From: CAVVSD01 sp963757125
Lineage (GTDB): Bacteria; Actinomycetota; Thermoleophilia; Solirubrobacterales; Solirubrobacteraceae
Direction of reading: 5' to 3'
Length of the DNA stretch: 64,000 bases
Assembly: GCA_963757125.1 (NCBI GenBank)
Contig: CAVWQP010000006.1
Span: forward strand, 186,001-250,000
Below, in pieces: positions 1 to 8,465 of this stretch; position 1 is the stretch's first letter; the number at the start of each line of letters is the position of its first letter. The position numbers were made by a program, and so were the translations under genes. Under the pieces are notes generated by a model that worked only from the letters and a program-made list of their open reading frames with translations, ran no database searches and had not been told where the DNA came from.

Positions 1-89
1 CGTGCAACACGCCGATCTTCCAGCGCGCCGTCGCCGTCGGGGACGGGCCGGTGCGCACCGGGCTCGCCGGCACCGAGTCGGTCCGCTAG
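1..89 (+). CDS. C-terminal end of an unidentified protein (partial)
   Basis: An open frame enters from the left edge (first full codon at position 3) and ends at a TAG at 87-89. It gives about 28 residues ending in GLAGTESVR. Too little remains to name a family. The stop shares the tetranucleotide CTAG (86-89) with the stop of the convergent gene, an arrangement seen at five other convergent junctions here, which supports this being a real gene end. Confidence 0.5.
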   Translation, partial: CNTPIFQRAVAVGDGPVRTGLAGTESVR

Positions 90-781
90 CCGGGCTGGGG
101 CGAGCCGTTGTCCCAGAGCGCGGGCTGCAGGCCCACGGCCTCGACGCGTGCGCGTGTCGCCTCGGGCTCGGTCGTCACGACGAGCACGCCGCGGCCCTGC
201 AGCGCGGCCGCCACGCGCTCGGCCGGCTGGACGTGGGTCGCGCGGGAGGCGTAGCTGTCGGCGATCCGCACGAGCCGCCCGTCGACCCCGGTGATCGCGA
301 CGAAGTGGCCGACCTGCCAGTCGTTGTCGGGACCGTCGTCGTCCCCGGATGCCACGTAGCGCTCGACCTCCGCGTCGGTCACCGTCGGCGCCCACAGCGG
401 GGCGGTGTCGACGTTCGCGATGACGGCGACGGCGTCGATGCCGTCGAGGAGCGCCAGGAGCGCGCCGGCCGTGAACGGCCCCGACGCCGGGACCGCAGAC
501 AGCCGCCCGTCGGAGAGCTCCTCGATCGCGCGTGCGACGCCGTGGGCCGACGTCCCCGACGGCTCGCCGACCGGCAGCTCGACCACCGGCGCGCGGCCGC
601 CCTCGCCGGGCGGGAGCGACGACGGGCCGCCCGGCGGCGACAGGACGCTCCCGGCGACGAGCGCCGCCCCTTCCTGCGTGACCGCGAACCCGGAGGCGCG
701 CAGGGCGTTGGCCGCCCAGAACACGCCGCAGAGCTCGTCACACTGCGGCAGGTCCGCCCGCTGCTCGGTCAGTAGCGCCAC
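86..781 (-). CDS. DUF6885-like protein, GS-linked hypothetical
   Basis: A 231-residue protein. The GTG start at 781 overlaps the end of the glutamine synthetase gene by 13 nt (it lies in that gene's last codons), so the two are translationally coupled. The protein opens with LPQCDELCGVFWAANALR. It has a central stretch typical of C39-like or papain-fold proteins (a Cys near the N-terminus, and DNDWQVGHFVAITGVDG with a His in the C-terminal half) and ends in a small domain. A cysteine-hydrolase-like fold with Cys and His is suggested by the pattern only. I recognise it as resembling DUF6885 proteins of actinobacteria; that assignment is from memory and not computed. The link to a GS paralogue suggests a role in nitrogen or amine metabolism. 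Confidence 0.7.
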   Translation of the reverse strand: MALLTEQRADLPQCDELCGVFWAANALRASGFAVTQEGAALVAGSVLSPPGGPSSLPPGEGGRAPVVELPVGEPSGTSAHGVARAIEELSDGRLSAVPASGPFTAGALLALLDGIDAVAVIANVDTAPLWAPTVTDAEVERYVASGDDDGPDNDWQVGHFVAITGVDGRLVRIADSYASRATHVQPAERVAAALQGRGVLVVTTEPEATRARVEAVGLQPALWDNGSPQPG

Positions 782-2112
782 AGGTGCGCAGCGACGATCT
801 CGTCGAGGTCCTTGTCGGCGGCCCATGCGGCGTCGCTGCGCCGGGCGGCGAGGAACGCGCCGATGCGCTCGGGCCCGAGCGCGCCCGCGACCGGGCCGGG
901 CGCCAGGAGCGCCGCCTCCTGCGCCGCGAGGTCCGTCGGGAGCGGCCGGACGCCCGCCGCTGCGCGCTCCTCGTCCGTCCAGCCGCCCGGGTCCTCGTCG
1001 ATCGGGTCGGGCAGCGGGAGGCCGTCGGCGATGCCCGCCAGGCCGGATGCGATGACGGCGGCGAGCGCGAGGTACGGGTTGGCCGACGCGTCGCACGCCT
1101 TCAGCTCGATGTTCGCAGCGTCCGCCCCGAGCAGCTCCCCGCCCGGCACGTAGCGCAGGGCCGCCTCGCGATTCTCGACGCCCCAGAACGCGTACGCGCC
1201 GGCGAAGTAGCCCGGCCGCAGCCGGATCTGCGACGGCACGCTCGGCGTCGTCACGGCCGTGATCGCCGGCAGCTCCCGCAGCAGCCCCGCGATCCAGCTC
1301 GCGCCCTCGCCCGATGGGTGGGCGGGGTCCAGGTTCAGCAGGTTGCGCCCGTTGCGCGCCACGGACGTGTGCAGGTGCCAGCCCTGCCCGACGCCCGCCG
1401 ACGTGATGAGCGGCGCGAAGCTGGCGCGCAGGCCGTTGGACCGCGCGGCCGCGTGGATCGTCTGGCGGGCGAGCATCTGGTCGTCGGCCGCGTTCATCGG
1501 GTCGGTGGCGGCGAGGCTCAGCTCGACCTGCGCCAGGCCGTACTCGGCGTGGAGCTGACCGATCGTCAGGCCGTTGGAGTCGACGTCGCGCAGCAGGTCG
1601 GTGACGAGCTCGTCGACCTGCAGCAGCGCGTGCGGGCTGTAGGCGGGACCGCGATGCGCGGGGACCGGCTCGTCCTCGTCGAGCCCGACGAAGAACTCGA
1701 TCTCGAACCCCGCGGTCACCTCGAGGCCGGCCTCGGCGGCGGCCGCGAGCTGCCCCTCCAGCGCGCCGCGCGGATCGAGCGCCCACGGCGCGCCGTCGGC
1801 GTCGACGACGCGCGAGGGAGCCCACGCGAGCGACGGCTGGCCGGCGAGCGGGACGGCGCGGTCGAGGACGGGGATGTGGCGCACGTCGCCCGACGGGGTC
1901 GACAGGCCCTCGTACGCGTACGTGATCGCGTCGTGGGTGTCGAAGACCGCCAGCAGCGGGGTCGCGCCCACGCCGCGGCGGGCGGTCGACTCGACCGCCT
2001 GGACGGGCACGGTCCGCGATCGGGGGATGCCGTTGTTGTCGGCCCAGACGATCGTGAGGCCGGCGACGCCCGCCTCGGCCAGCTCGCGCGCGAGACCTGC
2101 GGGATCGGTCAT
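769..2112 (-). CDS. Glutamine synthetase family protein (gamma-glutamyl amide ligase)
   Basis: A 447-residue member of the glutamine synthetase superfamily, cytoplasmic, expected to ligate an amine to the gamma-carboxyl of glutamate using ATP. Visible marks are the N-terminal WADNNGIPRSRTV beta-grasp segment, the metal-binding GFEIEF motif near residue 160, and the C-terminal IELKACDASANPYLALAAV, where classical GlnA has an Arg in place of this Lys. The protein is shorter than GlnA type I (about 470), and the divergent C-terminal motif fits the GlnA3/GlnA4-like branch that acts on polyamines or other amines; the substrate is not readable from sequence. The ATG at 2112 is preceded at 6 nt by a TAGGCT box and has no Shine-Dalgarno, so a leaderless mRNA is likely. 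Diverges from hisIE. Confidence 0.88.
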   Translation of the reverse strand: MTDPAGLARELAEAGVAGLTIVWADNNGIPRSRTVPVQAVESTARRGVGATPLLAVFDTHDAITYAYEGLSTPSGDVRHIPVLDRAVPLAGQPSLAWAPSRVVDADGAPWALDPRGALEGQLAAAAEAGLEVTAGFEIEFFVGLDEDEPVPAHRGPAYSPHALLQVDELVTDLLRDVDSNGLTIGQLHAEYGLAQVELSLAATDPMNAADDQMLARQTIHAAARSNGLRASFAPLITSAGVGQGWHLHTSVARNGRNLLNLDPAHPSGEGASWIAGLLRELPAITAVTTPSVPSQIRLRPGYFAGAYAFWGVENREAALRYVPGGELLGADAANIELKACDASANPYLALAAVIASGLAGIADGLPLPDPIDEDPGGWTDEERAAAGVRPLPTDLAAQEAALLAPGPVAGALGPERIGAFLAARRSDAAWAADKDLDEIVAAHLWRY

Positions 2113-2118
2113 GCCGCG

Positions 2119-2124
2119 AGCCTA
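2119..2124 (-). promoter_or_regulatory. -10 box TAGGCT for the GS-family gene
   Basis: TAGGCT on the minus strand ends 6 nt before the ATG at 2112, placing transcription start at or next to the start codon. No Shine-Dalgarno lies between. No clear -35 was seen. Confidence 0.5.
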
Positions 2125-2134
2125 ACCCGCTGCC

Positions 2135-2140
2135 TAGACT
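2135..2140 (+). promoter_or_regulatory. -10 box TAGACT for the his-trp operon
   Basis: TAGACT ends 9 nt before the hisI ATG at 2150; with usual -10 to start-site spacing the transcript begins at or within 2-3 nt of the ATG. It lies back to back with the -10 of the divergent GS gene, only 10 nt away. The short gap leaves no room for a trp leader peptide or T-box. Confidence 0.55.
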
Positions 2141-2149
2141 TCGACGACC

Positions 2150-2747
2150 ATGGAGATCCGCTTCGACGACCGCGGGCTGGTACCCGTCGTGATCCAGGAC
2201 TGGGCCAGCGGCGAGGTCCTCACCCTCGCGTACGCGAACTCCGAGGCGATCGACCGCACCCGCGAGACCGGAGAGCTGCATCTCTGGAGCCGCAGCCGCG
2301 ACGAGCTCTGGCACAAGGGCGCGACGTCCGGCAACGTGCAGAAGGTCCGCGCGCTGCGCATGGACTGCGACGGCGACGCCCTGCTCGCCCTCGTCGAGCC
2401 GGCCGGGCCCGCGTGCCACACGGGCGAGCGGACGTGCTTCCACAACGGCGAGGCCGAGCGTCCGCGCGCCGCACGAGGCGCTGCCCGACCTCGAGCGCAC
2501 GTTGGCCGACCGCCAGCGCGAGCGTCCCGAGGGCTCCTACACCGTCCAGCTGCTCGACGACCCGCCGTTCATCGGCGAGAAGGTCATGGAGGAGGCGGAG
2601 GAGGTGTCGCGCGCCGCACGCGAGGAGACCGACGACCGCGTCGACGAGGAGGCCGCCGACGTCCTCTACCACCTGACGGTCCTGCTGCGCAGTCGCGGCC
2701 GCGATCTCGCGGACGCCGAGGAGGTCCTGCTTGGCCGTCGCCGCTGA
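2150..2747 (+). CDS. hisIE: Bifunctional phosphoribosyl-AMP cyclohydrolase / phosphoribosyl-ATP pyrophosphatase, frameshifted
   Basis: Histidine biosynthesis steps 2 and 3. The first part (2150 to about 2459) is a complete HisI domain: Mg-binding DCDGD and Zn-binding cysteines in GPACHTGERTCFH. The second part (about 2460 to 2747), in the next frame, is a complete HisE domain: EGSYTVQLL, then the metal-binding helix KVMEEAEEVSRAAREETDD. HisE has no convincing start of its own, only a TTG inside the domain, and the frame 0 residues PHEALPDLERTLADRQ look like a normal HisIE linker. Removing one base near 2450-2470 gives a 198-residue HisIE of normal length. Without correction the HisI frame would run to 3241 across trpE, which is implausible. 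Head of the trp operon; probably leaderless. Confidence 0.85.
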
Positions 2748-4206
2748 CGCAGCCGCGCCGGCCGTCCGGCCGAGCCTGGAGGAGGCGCGCGAGCTCGCGC
2801 GCGACCACAACCTCATCCCGCTGCGTCACACCTTCATCGCCGACACCGAGACGCCCGTCTCGGCGTTCCTCAAGCTGCGCGGAAGAAATCCGGAGACCCC
2901 GGCGTTCCTCCTCGAATCGGCCGAGCAGGGCCAGCGCATGGGCCGCTACTCGTTCATCGGGGTGCGCCCGCGCAAGGTGCTGCGTTGGTCTCTGGGCGAC
3001 GGCGGCGACCCCTACGCGATCGCCGAGGCGGAGGTCAAGCGCTACTCGCAGGCGCCGCTGGCCGACGGCCCGCCGTTCGCGGGCGGTGCGGTCGGGCTCT
3101 TCGGCTACGACCTCGTGCGCACCGTCGAGCCGCTGGGCGACCCGAACCCGGACCCCGTCGGGCTGCCGGATCTCGCGCTCATGCTCAGCGACATCCTCGT
3201 CGTCTTCGACCACCTCCTGCACACGCTCACGATCATCGTGAACGCGTATCCGGAGGACGGCATCGAGCAGAGCTACTCCGACGCGCTGGCGACGATCGAC
3301 AAGGCGCGGCGCCTGCTCGCCGGACCGGTGCCCGACTTCGGCACGCGCGAGCTCGCCGACCCCGCGCGCTTCGAGTCCAACATGCCGCGCGAGCAGTTCG
3401 AGGGCATGGTCGAGCGGATCGTCGAGTACGCCCACGCCGGCGACATCTTCCAGGTGGTCCCGTCCCAGCGCTGGACGGCGGAGCTCGGCATCCACCCGTT
3501 CAGCGTGTACCGCGGGCTGCGCACGGTGAACCCGAGCCCGTACATGTACTACCTCGACTTCGGCGACTTCCACATCGCCGGCGCGAGCCCCGAGCCGCTC
3601 CTGACGGTGAGCGGCCGGCACGCGTCGACGCGCCCGATCGCCGGCACCCGGCCCCGCGGCGCGACGCCGGAGGACGATGCCCGGATCGCCGACGAGCTGC
3701 TCGCCGACCCCAAGGAGCGCGCCGAGCACGTCATGCTCGTCGACCTCGGCCGCAACGACCTGGGCCGCGTCTGCGAGTACGGGACGGTCAAGGTCGACAC
3801 GTTCATGGGCGTCGAGACGTACTCGCACGTCATGCACATCGTCTCCAATGTCTCGGGCACGCTGCGCGAGGAGGTCGGGGCGATGGACGCGCTGCGCTCG
3901 ATCCTGCCCGCGGGGACGCTGTCGGGGGCGCCGAAGGTGCGCGCGATGCAGATCATCGACGAGCTCGAGCCCGTCAAGCGCGGCGGCTACGGCGGCGCGA
4001 TCGGCTGGCTGTCCTACGCCGGAGACCTCGACACCTGCATCCACATCCGCACCGTCGTGGTGAAGGACGGCGTCGCGCACATCCAGGCCGGCGGCGGGAC
4101 GGTCGCGGACGCCAAGCCCGCCTACGAGTTCGAGGAGTCGCGTGCGAAGTCGCGCGCCGTGCTGCGGGCGATCGCCCTCGCCGAGGAGCAGCAGCAATGG
4201 CCGTGA
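2731..4206 (+). CDS. trpE: Anthranilate synthase component I
   Basis: A 491-residue large subunit that converts chorismate plus ammonia to anthranilate, partner of TrpG. The N-terminal domain carries LLESAEQGQRMGRYSFIG, close to the LLES tryptophan feedback-binding motif. The C-terminal chorismate-binding domain carries IAGTRPRG, the conserved LVDLGRNDLGRVC and the LSGAPKVRAMQIIDELE helix. The TTG at 2731 is chosen because GAGGAGGTC lies about 8 nt upstream; it overlaps the end of hisE by 17 nt. The trpG start lies inside the last codons. Feedback inhibition by tryptophan is expected from the retained LLES element. Confidence 0.96.
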   Translation: MAVAADAAAPAVRPSLEEARELARDHNLIPLRHTFIADTETPVSAFLKLRGRNPETPAFLLESAEQGQRMGRYSFIGVRPRKVLRWSLGDGGDPYAIAEAEVKRYSQAPLADGPPFAGGAVGLFGYDLVRTVEPLGDPNPDPVGLPDLALMLSDILVVFDHLLHTLTIIVNAYPEDGIEQSYSDALATIDKARRLLAGPVPDFGTRELADPARFESNMPREQFEGMVERIVEYAHAGDIFQVVPSQRWTAELGIHPFSVYRGLRTVNPSPYMYYLDFGDFHIAGASPEPLLTVSGRHASTRPIAGTRPRGATPEDDARIADELLADPKERAEHVMLVDLGRNDLGRVCEYGTVKVDTFMGVETYSHVMHIVSNVSGTLREEVGAMDALRSILPAGTLSGAPKVRAMQIIDELEPVKRGGYGGAIGWLSYAGDLDTCIHIRTVVVKDGVAHIQAGGGTVADAKPAYEFEESRAKSRAVLRAIALAEEQQQWP

Positions 4207-4775
4207 AGGTCCTCGTGATCGACAACTACGACTCCTTCACCTACAACCTGGTCCAGATGCTGGGCGAGCTGGGGGCGGAGCTGGACGTCGTGCGCAACGA
4301 TCGCGCCGACGTCGACGACCTGCTCGCACGCGAGCCCGATCGCGTCGTCGTGAGCCCGGGCCCGTGCACGCCGAACGAGGCGGGGATCTCGCTCGAGGTC
4401 GTCCGCCGGTTCCCGGAGGCGGGGGTGCCGACGCTCGGCGTCTGCCTCGGGCACCAGTCGATGGCGCAGGCGTTCGGCGGCGACGTCGTCCGCCACGAGC
4501 CCGTGCACGGCAAGACGACCGAGATCACCCACGACGGGCGCTCGCTCTTCGCGGGCCTGCCGCGGCAGGTCACGGTGGGGCGCTACCACTCGCTCGTCGT
4601 CGACGCCGAGTCGCTGCCCGACGGGTTCGAGGTCAGCGCCGAGGGCGGGGGCGTCCTCATGGGCATCCGCCACCGCGAGCTGCCGGCGGAGGGCGTCCAG
4701 TTCCATCCCGAGTCCGTGCTGACGCCGGAGGGCGCGACGATGCTGCGCAACTTCCTCGCGCGGGGAGCGACATGA
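4197..4775 (+). CDS. trpG: Anthranilate synthase component II (glutamine amidotransferase)
   Basis: A 192-residue class I glutamine amidotransferase that supplies ammonia to TrpE. The oxyanion segment is SPGPCTPNEAG, the nucleophile is Cys83 in GVCLGHQ, and the His170/Glu172 dyad lies in FHPES. The length is that of a stand-alone TrpG/PabA. The ATG at 4197 overlaps the trpE stop by 10 nt and the stop overlaps trpD as ATGA. Since no other pabA is in view, it may also serve aminodeoxychorismate synthase; that is inference. Confidence 0.95.
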   Translation: MAVKVLVIDNYDSFTYNLVQMLGELGAELDVVRNDRADVDDLLAREPDRVVVSPGPCTPNEAGISLEVVRRFPEAGVPTLGVCLGHQSMAQAFGGDVVRHEPVHGKTTEITHDGRSLFAGLPRQVTVGRYHSLVVDAESLPDGFEVSAEGGGVLMGIRHRELPAEGVQFHPESVLTPEGATMLRNFLARGAT

Positions 4776-5815
4776 GCGCCGTCCTCACGAAGGCCCTGGA
4801 CTCGGTCGCGTCCGGCCGCGACCTCAGCGCGCAGGAGGCGTCCGACGTCCTCGCCGTGATCATGGCCGGCGAGGCCGAGGAGGCGCAGATCGCGGGCCTG
4901 CTCATCGGCCTGCGGACGAAGGGGGAGACGCGCGAGGAGATCGCCGGGCTCGCCTTCACGATGCGCGAGCTCGCGGCACCCGTCACGACGAGCCGGCGCG
5001 ACCTCGTCGACACCGCGGGCACCGGCGGCGGGCGGCCCTCGTTCAACGTCTCCACGACCGCGGCGCTCATCGCGGCGGGCGCAGGCTGCGCGATGGCCAA
5101 GCACGGCAACCGCACCGCGACCGGGCTCTCCGGCTCGGCCGACGTCCTCGAGGCGCTGGGCGTGCGGATCGACCTCGATCCGAAGCAGGTCGGGCGCTGC
5201 CTGGACGAGGTGGGCTTCGGGTTCATGTTCGCTCCCGCACATCACGGTGCGACCCGGCATGTCATCCCGGTGCGCCGCTCGCTGGCCGTCCGCACCATCT
5301 TCAACTTCCTGGGACCCCTGACGAATCCGGCCGGAGCGAGGCGTCAGCTGATCGGAGTCTCCGACGCCGGGTACGTCGAGACGATGGCGGGGGCACTGGC
5401 ACAGCTCGGCGTGGACCGTGCGTTGGTCGTATCCTCGACGGACGGCCTGGACGAGCTGAGCATCGCCGCTCCCACCCAGGTGGTCGAGGTCAACGGCACC
5501 AAGATCGACTCCTACACGGTCAGCCCCGAGGACGTGGGTCTCCCCACCACCACAGACCCGCAAGCGACGGCGGGAGGCGATCCCGCGGTCAACGCGCGGA
5601 TCACGCGCGCCATCCTCGTCGGCGAGGACGGCCCCAGGACGGATCTCGCGGTGCTGAACGCCGGCGCCGCGATCTACGCGGGCGGCGGCGTGCCCGACTT
5701 CGCGGCGGGCGTCACGGCCGCGCGCGAGGCGATCTCGGACGGCTCGGCGGCGCAGACCCTCGAGCGGCTCATCGCGGTGACGAACGAACTGGCGGAGGCT
5801 GGCAAGCACGGATGA
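4772..5815 (+). CDS. trpD: Anthranilate phosphoribosyltransferase
   Basis: A 347-residue enzyme that transfers phosphoribose from PRPP to anthranilate. An N-terminal helical domain is followed by the PRPP loop DTAGTGGGRPSFNVST, where the family has GTGGD, so the Asp is Gly here. KHGNR and the conserved FNFLGPLTNPA follow. Normal length. Start overlaps trpG as ATGA and the stop overlaps trpC as ATGA. Confidence 0.95.
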   Translation: MSAVLTKALDSVASGRDLSAQEASDVLAVIMAGEAEEAQIAGLLIGLRTKGETREEIAGLAFTMRELAAPVTTSRRDLVDTAGTGGGRPSFNVSTTAALIAAGAGCAMAKHGNRTATGLSGSADVLEALGVRIDLDPKQVGRCLDEVGFGFMFAPAHHGATRHVIPVRRSLAVRTIFNFLGPLTNPAGARRQLIGVSDAGYVETMAGALAQLGVDRALVVSSTDGLDELSIAAPTQVVEVNGTKIDSYTVSPEDVGLPTTTDPQATAGGDPAVNARITRAILVGEDGPRTDLAVLNAGAAIYAGGGVPDFAAGVTAAREAISDGSAAQTLERLIAVTNELAEAGKHG

Positions 5816-6603
5816 ACGGCAACGTCCTCGAGCGCATCGTCGAGAGCACCCGCGACGAGGTGCGGCGCCGTCAGGCATCCGTGCCGCTGCGCGAGCTGGA
5901 GCAGGCGCTGGCGCACCGCGACGATCGGCCGTTCTCGGAGGCGCTGACGCGCACGGGCGTGTCGCTCATCGCCGAGCACAAGCGCCGGTCGCCGTCCGCG
6001 GGGACGATCCGCGAGGGCGCGACGGTCAGCGACGTCGTGCAGGCCTACGAGCTGGGCGGCGCGGCGGCCGTCTCGATCCTCACGGAGGGCGCTCACTTCG
6101 GAGGATCGCTCGACGACCTCCGCGAGGCCCGCGAGAGCTGCCATCTGCCGGTGCTGCGCAAGGACTTCATCGTCGACGTCTACCAGGTCTACGAGACCGC
6201 GGCGGCCGGTGCCGACGCGCTCCTGCTCATCTGCGCCGCGCTGTCCGTCGGCGATCTGACCGACCTGTACGGCGAGGCGCAGGCGCTCGACCTCGACGTG
6301 CTCGTGGAGGTGCACGACGAGCGTGAGCTCGAGCTCGCGCTGGAGGCGATCGACGCCGACGTGATCGGCATCAACAACCGCGACCTCACGGACTTCTCCG
6401 TCGACCTCGACCGCACGTACGAGCTGCTCTCCGAGGTCCCAGCGGGCAAGACGGTGGTGTCCGAGTCGGGCATCCACAGCCGCGACCAGCTCGACGACCT
6501 CGAGCGCGTCGGCGTCGACGCGGTCCTCGTCGGCGAGGCGCTGATGCGCGCGACCGACATGGCGGACGCCGTCCGCGGGCTCGTCGGGCACGACACGCTG
6601 TAG
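5812..6603 (+). CDS. trpC: Indole-3-glycerol phosphate synthase
   Basis: A 263-residue TIM-barrel enzyme that cyclises CdRP to indole-3-glycerol phosphate. Diagnostic segments are IAEHKRRSPSAG (catalytic Lys and the KxSPS loop), VLRKDFIVDVYQVYE, VEVHDERELELAL, IGINNRDLTDF and VSESGIHSRDQL, plus a C-terminal VLVGEALMRA phosphate-binding loop. Mono-functional, not fused to TrpF. ATGA overlap with trpD. Confidence 0.96.
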   Translation: MNGNVLERIVESTRDEVRRRQASVPLRELEQALAHRDDRPFSEALTRTGVSLIAEHKRRSPSAGTIREGATVSDVVQAYELGGAAAVSILTEGAHFGGSLDDLREARESCHLPVLRKDFIVDVYQVYETAAAGADALLLICAALSVGDLTDLYGEAQALDLDVLVEVHDERELELALEAIDADVIGINNRDLTDFSVDLDRTYELLSEVPAGKTVVSESGIHSRDQLDDLERVGVDAVLVGEALMRATDMADAVRGLVGHDTL

Positions 6604-6614
6604 CGCTCGTGCAC

Positions 6615-6620
6615 TAGCGT
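6615..6620 (+). promoter_or_regulatory. Internal -10 box TAGCGT before trpF
   Basis: TAGCGT ends 7 nt before the trpF ATG, the leaderless geometry seen at other genes here. The trpC-trpF gap (24 nt) is the only real gap in the operon. A GGAGG at 6622-6626 is only one base from the ATG, too close for a usual Shine-Dalgarno. An internal promoter for trpFBA is inferred. Confidence 0.4.
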
Positions 6621-6627
6621 CGGAGGC

Positions 6628-7284
6628 ATGTCCTCCGTCCGTATCAAGCACTGCGGGATCACCTCCCTCCACGACGCCGAGCTCTGCGTGGACGCGGGCG
6701 CCTGGGCGCTGGGGATGATCCTCTGGCCGGACTCGGCCCGGAGGTGCTCGCTGGAGGAGGCCGGCCGCATCACCCGCGCGATGCGGCGCAAGGTCGAGCT
6801 GACAGGGGTGTTCGTCAACGAGCGCCTCGCGCGCGTGGTCGAGATGGCCGACGTCCTGGGACTCACGATGGTGCAGCTCCACGGCGACGAGGGCCCGTCG
6901 TTCTGCGGCGAGGTCGCGCGGCGGACGGGCGCGAAGGTCATCAAGGCGGTGCGCGTGCGCGATCTCGGCGACGTCAGCGGCCTGGAGCCCTTCCACACCG
7001 ACTTCCACCTGCTCGACGGCGGCGGAGGCGAGTCCTTCGGCTGGGAGATGGTGCGGGCGCTGCCGCGCGGCGGCCCGCCGCTCATCCTCGCCGGCGGTCT
7101 CACGCCGGAGAACGTCGGCGAGGCGATCGAGGCCGTGGGTCCCTGGGCGGTCGACGTCGCGAGCGGGACCGAGAGCTCGCCCGGCGTGAAGGATCCCGAG
7201 CTCGTCGGCGCGTTCAACGCCGCTGTGGAGCTGGCTGCGCCCGACCCGGTCGCGGAGGAGAACGAGTCCGAGGTGACGGCATGA
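6628..7284 (+). CDS. trpF: Phosphoribosylanthranilate isomerase
   Basis: A 218-residue (beta/alpha)8 enzyme for the Amadori rearrangement of PRA to CdRP. Catalytic Cys9 sits in IKHCGITS, the general acid Asp in LLDGGGGESFGW, and the phosphate loop in LAGGLTPENV followed by VDVASGTESSPGVKD. Because TrpF is present as a separate gene, this genome does not depend on PriA for this step, unlike many actinobacteria. Stop overlaps trpB as ATGA. Confidence 0.95.
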   Translation: MSSVRIKHCGITSLHDAELCVDAGAWALGMILWPDSARRCSLEEAGRITRAMRRKVELTGVFVNERLARVVEMADVLGLTMVQLHGDEGPSFCGEVARRTGAKVIKAVRVRDLGDVSGLEPFHTDFHLLDGGGGESFGWEMVRALPRGGPPLILAGGLTPENVGEAIEAVGPWAVDVASGTESSPGVKDPELVGAFNAAVELAAPDPVAEENESEVTA

Positions 7285-8465
7285 GCAAGGTCGAGGCAGG
7301 CGTCCCACATCGCTACGGGCCCTACGGCGGGCAGTACGTCCCCGAGACGCTGATGCCGGCGCTCGCCGAGCTCGAGGCGCAGTGGATCGCGACGCGCGAC
7401 GACCCCGGCTACCGCGCCGAGCTCGAGGTGCTGCTGCGCGACTACTGCGGGCGCCCGACGCCGCTGTACCTCGCCGAGCGCCTGTCCGAGATCGCCGGCC
7501 GCGAGCTGTGGCTCAAGCGCGAGGACCTCATGCACACGGGGTCGCACAAGCTCAACAACGCCCTCGGCCAGGCGCTGCTCGCGCGGAGGATGGGCAAGGG
7601 GCGCGTCATCGCCGAGACGGGGGCGGGCCAGCACGGCGTCGCCAGCGCGACGGCCGCGGCGCTCCTCGACCTCGAGTGCGTCGTCTACATGGGCAGCGAG
7701 GACACGCGGCGCCAGGCGCCCAACGTCGAGCGCATGCGGCTGCTCGGTGCGACGGTCGTGCCGGTCGAGGCCGGCAGCAAGACGCTGAAGGAGGCGACGT
7801 CGGAGGCGATCCGCGACTGGGTCACGAACGTCGCGTCCACCCACTACATCATCGGCTCGGTCGTCGGGCCCGCGCCGTACCCCGCGCTCGTGCGCGACCT
7901 CCAGCGCGTCATCGGCGACGAGGCGCGCGCGGCGCTCCTGGAGCGCACGGGACGGCTGCCGGACCGGGTCATCGCGTGCGTCGGGGGCGGCTCCAACGCG
8001 ATGGGGACGTTCGCCGCCTTCGTCGACGACCCGGACGTGCGGCTCGTCGGCGTCGAGGCCGCGGGCGAGGGCATCGAGACGGGACGCCACGGCGCACCGC
8101 TCACCGTGGGCGGCCGGGCGGGCGTGCTGCACGGGGCGCTCTCCGCCGTCATGCAGGACGAGGACGGTCAGATCACCGAGGCGCACTCCGTCTCGGCCGG
8201 GCTCGACTACCCGGGGACAGGACCCGAGCACGCGTGGCTGCGCGACTCGGGGCGCGCGTCCTACGTCGCGGTGAGCGACGAGCAGGCCGACGCCGCGTTC
8301 CGCGAGGTCGCCCGGCTGGAGGGGATCATCCCTGCGCTCGAGACCTCCCACGCGCTCCACTACGCCGTCCACGAGGACGGCGGGGGCTCGACGATGGATC
8401 TCCTGTGCTGCTCGGGCAGGGGCGACAAGGACCTCGCGGAGGTGCTGGCCCGTGGCGGCGACTGA
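7281..8465 (+). CDS. trpB: Tryptophan synthase beta chain
   Basis: A 394-residue PLP enzyme of the TrpB1 type that condenses indole and serine. It begins with GPYGGQYVPETLMPAL. The PLP lysine is Lys90 in TGSHKLNNALGQ, the indole-site glutamate is in ETGAGQHGVA, and the phosphate loop is GGGSNAMGTF. A normal partner for the adjacent TrpA, whose GTG start lies inside its last codons. Confidence 0.97.
   Translation: MSKVEAGVPHRYGPYGGQYVPETLMPALAELEAQWIATRDDPGYRAELEVLLRDYCGRPTPLYLAERLSEIAGRELWLKREDLMHTGSHKLNNALGQALLARRMGKGRVIAETGAGQHGVASATAAALLDLECVVYMGSEDTRRQAPNVERMRLLGATVVPVEAGSKTLKEATSEAIRDWVTNVASTHYIIGSVVGPAPYPALVRDLQRVIGDEARAALLERTGRLPDRVIACVGGGSNAMGTFAAFVDDPDVRLVGVEAAGEGIETGRHGAPLTVGGRAGVLHGALSAVMQDEDGQITEAHSVSAGLDYPGTGPEHAWLRDSGRASYVAVSDEQADAAFREVARLEGIIPALETSHALHYAVHEDGGGSTMDLLCCSGRGDKDLAEVLARGGD

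Noticed and set aside
2113..2149. Possible trp leader peptide, T-box or attenuator before the his-trp operon
   Set aside because: The gap is only 37 nt and holds two divergent -10 boxes; no hairpin or Trp-rich short frame fits.
2150..3241. HisI with a 260-residue C-terminal extension
   Set aside because: The extension overlaps trpE in another frame and shows only shadow composition; a one-base shift explains the data better.
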